NCBI GenBank assembly: GCA_009823505.1
Contig: VZQC01006264.1
Span: 389,968-453,967 of the forward strand
Reading direction: 5' to 3'
DNA: 64,000 nucleotides
From: Rhizomys pruinosus
Taxonomy: Eukaryota > Chordata > Mammalia > Rodentia > Spalacidae
This document shows, in pieces, positions 58,947-64,000 of this stretch (its first letter is position 1; the number at the start of each line of letters is the position of its first letter). The position numbers and the translations under genes were made by a program. The notes beneath the pieces are model-generated. The model saw nothing but the letters and a program-made list of their open reading frames with translations. It had not been told where the DNA came from and searched no databases.

Positions 58947-59176
58947 AATATTTCCAGAAAAGTTTTACTGAAGAGGAAAAGATACCATGAATGTAACACT
59001 TTCCCATGAGCTGGAGTTCTGGAGTAAATAAAAAGGGGAAAACCAGTTAAGCAACAGTATTCATCTCTTTTTGAGTCCTGATTTGAGATGCACTGGAACC
59101 AACACCTCACACTTCTGTCACCTTGACTTCCCCCTCATACTGTGAATCAAAACAAAAGCTCCTTTTATTTCTTTTC

Positions 59177-59333
59177 TTTTCTTTTTTTTGGTATTTTTAA
59201 GACAGGGTCTCTCTGTAGCCCCAGCTGTCCTGGAACTCACTATGTAGACCAGGCTGGCCTTGAACTCACAGAGATCTGCCTGCCTCTGCCTCCCGAGTGC
59301 TGGGATTAAAGGTATGCACCACCATGCCCGGCT
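59177..59333 (-). repeat. B1 SINE, antisense
   Basis: Near-full reverse B1. Confidence 0.92.
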
Positions 59334-59346
59334 ATAAGCTTCTTTT

Positions 59347-59593
59347 TTCTTTTTTTTTAATTTTATTTATTTCTCTATGTGTATGAATGTACTGTCTGCA
59401 TTCAAGTTTGTGCACCCGTGTCGTGCAATGCCACGGAGGTCAGAAGAGGGTGTCGGATTCCCCTGGAACTGGAGTTCTCCTGGATTTGGAGTTACAGACG
59501 GTTCTCGGCCGCCATGTGGGTGCTGGGGATTGAACCCGGGTCCTCTGTAAGAGCAGTTGGTACTCTTAACCGCTAGGCTATCTCTCCAGCCCC
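59347..59593 (-). repeat. B2 SINE, antisense, 17-bp-duplication subfamily
   Basis: TSD ataagcttctttt at 59334-59346 and 59594-59606. Confidence 0.95.
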
Positions 59594-59660
59594 ATAAGCT
59601 TCTTTTCTTAGGTTGCTTTTTGTTAGGTATTTTGACACAACAATGAGAAAAACAATGACT

Positions 59661-60538
59661 ACTGGAGGACACACAGCATGCTGTCCACCCTGCCTATACC
59701 AGGGTGAGGTGCTCCATTACCTCAGGTCATTCATCCTGCTGGCTACATGAGGTCTCAGCTCTCTAGTCTCTACTACAAAACTCTTCTGAATCCAGGCCCT
59801 ACTGACCATCCTGCTCCCTGTCTTTCCTGGCCTGAATGGAAGATGGAACACTCTGCTACCTCAGGATTCTGAGACATTTTCCATCTATCTTCCTGGTATC
59901 CTGCCCTATTCTCTCTAAAGCCTAGCTCTATCTTAAATCTCTGAATCCTCACCATAGATAGATACCCTTAATCCCTGGCAGAGGCTGGTAGCTTGAGGTG
60001 TTTGGACCTTAAGAATATGTCTGTGTCTGCACTTGTTCACTACTGTTCAAGTGTCAAAGAAGCATCTTACCATATATCATGCTATTCTCAGTACCAGAGA
60101 CTCAGCTCACAACGGTTTGCAGTCTAGTATTATACTCATGCTCCTGAGAAAATTTGAAGAGCTCAAGGAGGACAAGGTATATTGCTCAGTAGCAGGAACT
60201 CACCTAGTTAGTACGCATGTGCTAAGCAACTGAGTATAATTCCAGGGGCCACAAAGTTCTTCAAGAAAAGAGAATCATGTACTCTCAGTCCTGGACTTCC
60301 AGTGCAGTCTCAGTGACTAGAGTGTTCCTCCAAAGTTTAATCTGATGTTGGGGAAAAAAATCGTGTGTCAGCTAGTTTTGTTTTGTTTTTTTCTGTTTTC
60401 AGCATTTTATTACATAATATTTTATACTAAGAAAGGAAAGTATGAAACATGTAAGCTGCAATGCATAGTGATAAAATACTACAATCCCATCGCCAATTTA
60501 GAACCTAACAAATTTTACTAAACATGGAGTCCTATTCT
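59661..60538. other. Unassigned sequence
   Basis: No exon, SINE or RNA gene recognised in about 880 bp. Confidence 0.4.
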
Positions 60539-60786
60539 TTTTTTTTTGAGACAGGGTCTCCCTCTAGCCCTAGATGGCCTGGAACTCACTCTATAGACTA
60601 GACTGGACTTGAACTCACAGAGATCTGCCCACCTCTGCCTCCTCCCCAGTGCTAGGATTAAAGGTGTGTGCTACCACTCCCAGCTTAAAGGCAGTTCTTA
60701 GCTATCATGTGGGTGCTGGGAATCAAACCCAGATCCCTCTGCAAAAGCAGTTGGCACTCTTAACCACTGAGCCATCTCTCCAGCCC
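60539..60786 (-). repeat. Composite B2-B1 SINE (copy D, antisense)
   Basis: B1 part 60539-60683, B2 5' part 60684-60786. The sense junction reads agctaagaactgcctttaa, then gctgggagtggtag. Confidence 0.9.
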
Positions 60787-60857
60787 CACTTATGTTTTCT
60801 TTATATTATCTTAATGTTTATTTCACTCAAAAAGTTACCTGTCTATCCCTAAACACT

Positions 60858-60897
60858 GGAATTTTCCAAATATTTTTTTTGGAATTTTCCAAATATT
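60858..60897. repeat. Direct repeat separated by six T
   Basis: The 17-mer ggaattttccaaatatt at 60858-60874 and 60881-60897, with only TTTTTT between. Same form as a TSD around a tail-only insert. Confidence 0.85.
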
Positions 60898-61189
60898 ATA
60901 CTCAGTCTTTTGGGTTTCTATTCATGTTTCTAAGATTCATCCACATTGTCAGGTATAGCTATAATTAATTCATTTGCAGTTTGACTCAAATTCCAATTAA
61001 GGAAAACATAACCGATCAGTCCATTCTACTGAAGGACATCTAGAATATTTCCAGTTTTGGCTATGACAAGCAATGCTGAACACCCTGTGCAATCAACATA
61101 GTGGGTTCAGGGACCATAAGGCTCTAGGAGAAGCAGCAGTGTTGACAGCTAGGCTTGAGCAAGCTATCTGTGACAAGTAGTTGACACAT

Positions 61190-61225
61190 AAGAAGATTCT
61201 TTTTTTTTTTTTAAAGAAGATTCTT
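61190..61225. repeat. Direct repeat separated by a T/A run
   Basis: aagaagattctt at 61190-61201 and 61214-61225 with a T-run of about eleven bases between. Confidence 0.8.
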
Positions 61226-61244
61226 AACCTAGAATTATCTTCCC

Positions 61245-61483
61245 GGGTATTGTGGCATGCCCATTTAGCCCTAGCTACTAAGAGGCTGCAGTGGGATACC
61301 AGTGAGTTTGACGTCAGCTTGGGCAGCAAAAGTAACACAGTGATTCCATGTCTCAAAAAATAAATAAAAGCAAATCTTTTTTTAAGACAGGGCATAGGCC
61401 TGGCTAGCCTAGAACTTAGTATACAGATGAGACTGGCCTTAAACTCTGCCTCCTAAGTACTGGGAATAAAGGTGTATGCCATC
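61245..61483. repeat. Old B1-like pair, sense then antisense
   Basis: A sense B1-like monomer at 61245-61372 with a TAAA tail, then a reverse B1-like piece at 61378-61483. The arrangement could fold back. Confidence 0.6.
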
Positions 61484-61499
61484 AAAAATCCTTATAAAA

Positions 61500-61664
61500 A
61501 AAGATTTATTATTTATGTATTTGTGTGAATATGTATATGTATGAGTACCTGTGGAGGCCAGAAGAGGGCATAGAATCCCCTGTAGCTGGAGTTACTGGTG
61601 GTTGTGAATTGCCCAAAGTGGGTGCTGGGAACTGAACTCAGGTCCTCTGGATAAGCACTGAGCC
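61500..61664 (-). repeat. B2/B3-type SINE, antisense
   Basis: Diverged reverse copy ending near ggataagcactgagccccc. Confidence 0.75.
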
Positions 61665-61724
61665 CCCAAAATAAAAAAAAAATATTTCAAAGAAAATGAA
61701 ATAATCTGGAAGGGGAAGGGAAAA

Positions 61725-61945
61725 ATAATTTGGAGTTAGTGAGACAACTCAGTAAATAAAGGCACTTGCTACATAAGCCTGGAGATCTGAGTTTGATCCT
61801 CAGAACCCGCAAAAACATAAAAGTGGAGGGAAAAGAACACAAAGTTGTCCTTTGACCTCCCTACGGGTGCCTTGGCACAGGCATCCACACACATACATCA
61901 AGTACATGCATGCACACACACACTCTAAAATAATGAAACGCATTA
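61725..61945 (+). repeat. B3-type SINE, sense
   Basis: gacaactcagtaaataaagg head, then tttgatcctcagaacc and gtcctttgacctcc, with a CA-rich tail. Confidence 0.7.
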
Positions 61946-62081
61946 ATGAAATGAAATAAATAAAATAACAAGTCTGATGAGAATGAGTAGACCTTTGCAT
62001 ACTGCTACTGGAAAGGCAAGTCTACCCAGGCAGCCCAACAATTTTGAAGTGTCTGTTACAAAGTTAAAAAAGAAGAATTAT

Positions 62082-62330
62082 GGGGCTGGAGAGATGGCCT
62101 AGCAGTTAAGAGCTCCGACCGCTCTTACAGAGGACCCGGGTTCGATCCCCAGCACCCACATGGCGGCCGAAAACCATCTGAAACTCCAATTCCAGGAGAA
62201 CTCCAGTTCCAGGGGAAATCTGACACCCTCTTCTGACCTCCGCAGCATTGCATGACACGGGTGCACAAACCTGCATGCAGACAGCACATTCGTACACATA
62301 CAGAAATAAAAAATTAAAAAAAAAAAAAAA
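62082..62330 (+). repeat. B2 SINE, sense, 17-bp-duplication subfamily
   Basis: Young full-length B2 inserted after agaagaattat, inside the L1 remnant. Confidence 0.93.
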
Positions 62331-62340
62331 AAGAGTTATA

Positions 62341-62591
62341 GGGGCTGGAGAGATGGCCTAGCGGTTGAGAGTGCCGACTGCTCTTACAGAGGACCCGGGT
62401 TCGATCCCCAGCACCTACATGGCAGCTGAGGACTGTCTGTAACTCCAATTCCAGGAGAATTCCAGTTCCAGGAGAATCCGACACCCTCTTCTGGCCTCCG
62501 CAGCATTGCATGACACGGGTGCACAGACCTGCATGCAGACAGTACATTCATACACATAAATAAATAAAATTAAAATAAAGAAAAAAAAAAT
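62341..62591 (+). repeat. B2 SINE, sense, 17-bp-duplication subfamily
   Basis: Second B2 directly behind the first. The linker aagagttata and the following aagagttgta are TSD-like. Confidence 0.93.
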
Positions 62592-62620
62592 AAGAGTTGT
62601 AAAAAAAAAAAAGAGTTGTA
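62592..62620. repeat. Direct repeat separated by an A-run
   Basis: aagagttgt(a) occurs at 62592 and 62611, separated only by A residues. Another tail-only insertion candidate. Confidence 0.65.
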
Positions 62621-62890
62621 TACAACCTAGCAACTCCACTCCTAACTATTCATCCAAGAAATGAAAACTAATGTTTATAATAAGGAAAACTTGTTGAGTA
62701 TTTATAAATACCCAACCCAAAAACTCATGTTTCAATTAGCAAATAGATAAACTATGGAGCCCTTCCCTATAGGTGAAGCAATACTCAGCAGCAAAAGGAA
62801 TCTATTCATCAACACGGGTAGATGACCCTTAGAGGCATTATGCTGATACACACTATTATTCTATTTATATGGTAATCTTTTTTTAGGTAA

Positions 62891-63030
62891 AACTTGCTGG
62901 GAAAGTGGCACATGTTTATAATCTCAGCACTTGGAAGGCTGAAGCAGGAACTGACATGACTTAGAGGCCAGACTGGGTTACAGAACAAATTCAAGGCAAG
63001 CCTAGACTGCCTTAAACAAAACAGAACAAA
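62891..63030 (+). repeat. Old B1-like element
   Basis: Weak but ordered B1 similarity: ataatctcagcacttgga, gaggccagactgggttacag and an A-rich end. Confidence 0.6.
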
Positions 63031-63087
63031 ATAAAGTTCAAAGGGTGTGTGCGGTTTGTATTTTGTACATAGTGTGAGGTTTTTTTG

Positions 63088-63165
63088 TTTGTTTTGTAGG
63101 GGTGTTTTTTGAGACAAGGTCTCCCTGTAGCCCTGGCTAGCCTTGTAGACCAGATTGGCCTCACT
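63088..63165 (-). repeat. Truncated B1, antisense
   Basis: gagacaaggtctccctgtag to accagattggcctcactg. Confidence 0.8.
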
Positions 63166-63698
63166 GTGATAGACTAGAAATTTAAAAACATAAAAAGTCC
63201 AGTGGTGTATCAGTTTGGAGAGAACTGTTTAAGATAGAATTATGGAACTTTCAAGTTGCAGATATCAGAAAGGCTCAACTTGAACCTATATCCAATGCTA
63301 TACAAATGGCAGAATTAGACTCTCAGCACAACCCTGAGGTTTCTGCCATACCATAGGCACATGGTGACTGGTCTTCCCAGGTTTCCCACTCTCTCACTCA
63401 CACAGGGACTGTTGTAGGGCATCTTGAGCCCCTTTCAAGTCATTTTGTCTGTAGCACTTGCGCCATGCTTCTATATACAGGCCTGCTCTGGCTGTATGCA
63501 GGACAACAAAACTTTATTGATCATAACTGACACAAATATCTTTTCCAAGTCCACAAAAAAATTACTAGAGCCTCTTTTAGAGAACATCAGCCTTTTTGTT
63601 CTTTTGGTAGTGGAGATCACACTCATGCTGACATGTTTTCTACCAATGAACATATACCCCAAGTCTTGTAGTTTCAAATTCTAAAAAGGGTTTGTTTA
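63166..63698. other. Unassigned sequence
   Basis: No exon or repeat recognised. Confidence 0.4.
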
Positions 63699-63784
63699 GG
63701 GGCTGGAGATGGCTCACCAGTTAAGAGCACTGGTTGCTCTTGCAGACAACCAGGGTTCAATTCCTAGCCATCTCTCCAGCCCTA
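63699..63784. repeat. B2 head-to-head foldback
   Basis: Sense B2 head from ggggctggagatggc to the cagggttcaattcc B-box region, followed directly by the reverse of a B2 start, gccatctctccagccc. The two ends are complementary. Confidence 0.8.
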
Positions 63785-63930
63785 TCTTAATCATTTTGAG
63801 GCTATGCATAAGCGTGTTAGCCATATGCATACTGTTACACTACTATTGTTATACTAGTGATACTAGTTACTACTGTTGTACTAGGTCCCTCCTAAATTCC
63901 CAATTTTTAGATAACTTAAAAAAATCTTTC

Positions 63931-64000
63931 TGGGGCTAGAGTGATGGCTCAATGGTTAAGAGCACTGTTGCTTTTTTTTTTTTTTTTTTTTTTTTTTTTT
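63931..64000 (+). repeat. B2 head interrupted by a poly-T run at the window edge
   Basis: ggggctagagtgatggctca to gcactgttgc, then at least 26 T up to the window end. Probably an antisense SINE inserted in the B2; the rest lies outside. Confidence 0.75.

Larger units (their letters stand above)
58705..59660 (+). repeat. LTR-type rodent repeat, heavily split
   Basis: Blocks gtcagcctgactgattttag (58729), tgaatcaaaacaaaagctcc (59143) and ggttgctttttgttaggtat (59612) follow the order of a common rodent LTR/MaLR-like repeat. B1 and B2 copies lie between them. Confidence 0.45.
61970..62880 (+). repeat. L1 3' end split by two B2 elements
   Basis: L1-like tttgcatactgctactggaa (61993), caacctagcaactccactcc (62623) and tagataaactatggagccct (62744) occur in L1 order around two B2 insertions. 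Confidence 0.7.

Noticed and set aside
34151..64000. Further exons of PPP5C or a first exon of DNAJC5
   Set aside because: I looked for the TIEDEYSG exon, phosphatase motifs such as GDxVDRG, and a CpG-island first exon, and saw none. A short non-coding exon could still be missed by eye.

Overview
The window is nuclear DNA of a muroid rodent. It holds spliced vertebrate genes with GT-AG introns in a dense background of rodent SINEs: B1, B2, B3, B4 and ID. B2 elements occur only in muroid-type rodents. Many B1 and B2 copies are CpG-rich, have intact A-tails and have perfect 11-17 nt target-site duplications (TSDs), so they are recent insertions. The SINE sequences look more cricetid (hamster, vole or deer-mouse type) than house mouse, but the species cannot be fixed by eye.

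Layout: 1-1070 looks like the 3' end of an upstream same-strand gene, ZNF512B by known synteny. At 1075-1480 is a CpG-island promoter, followed by UCKL1 on the + strand (CDS 1196-14274, 15 exons, 548 codons). After 8.4 kb of SINE-rich intergenic DNA comes DNAJC5 on the - strand: a 3.9 kb 3' UTR at 22800-26737, then four coding exons with the start codon at 30710-30708, 198 codons. UCKL1 and DNAJC5 are convergent neighbours, as on human 20q13.33. DNAJC5's non-coding first exon is not visible.

At 32499 there is a single undetermined base. To its right are about 1.5 kb of GC-rich DNA with a 62-66 bp minisatellite and one intact exon (33460-33607) of PPP5C. PPP5C belongs to a different syntenic block (human 19q13.32). 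No other PPP5C exon is visible, so a scaffold misjoin or a local duplication is likely. From 34150 to the end I see no genes, only old L1 3' pieces, LTR-like repeats, microsatellites and a thick layer of nested SINEs.

The genes have unrelated roles. UCKL1 is a uridine-cytidine kinase-like protein with a C-terminal uracil phosphoribosyltransferase-like domain. DNAJC5 (CSP-alpha) is the palmitoylated synaptic-vesicle J-protein. PPP5C is the TPR-containing Ser/Thr phosphatase 5.

The most notable signals are: (1) four copies of a composite SINE in which the 5' part of B2 is joined to a B1 at the same junction; (2) a B1 inserted between the likely branch-point zone and the acceptor of UCKL1 exon 5; (3) the orphan PPP5C exon beside the undetermined base; (4) several tail-only insertions, homopolymer or SINE-tail tracts flanked by perfect direct repeats; and (5) a B2 subfamily defined by a 17-bp internal duplication.
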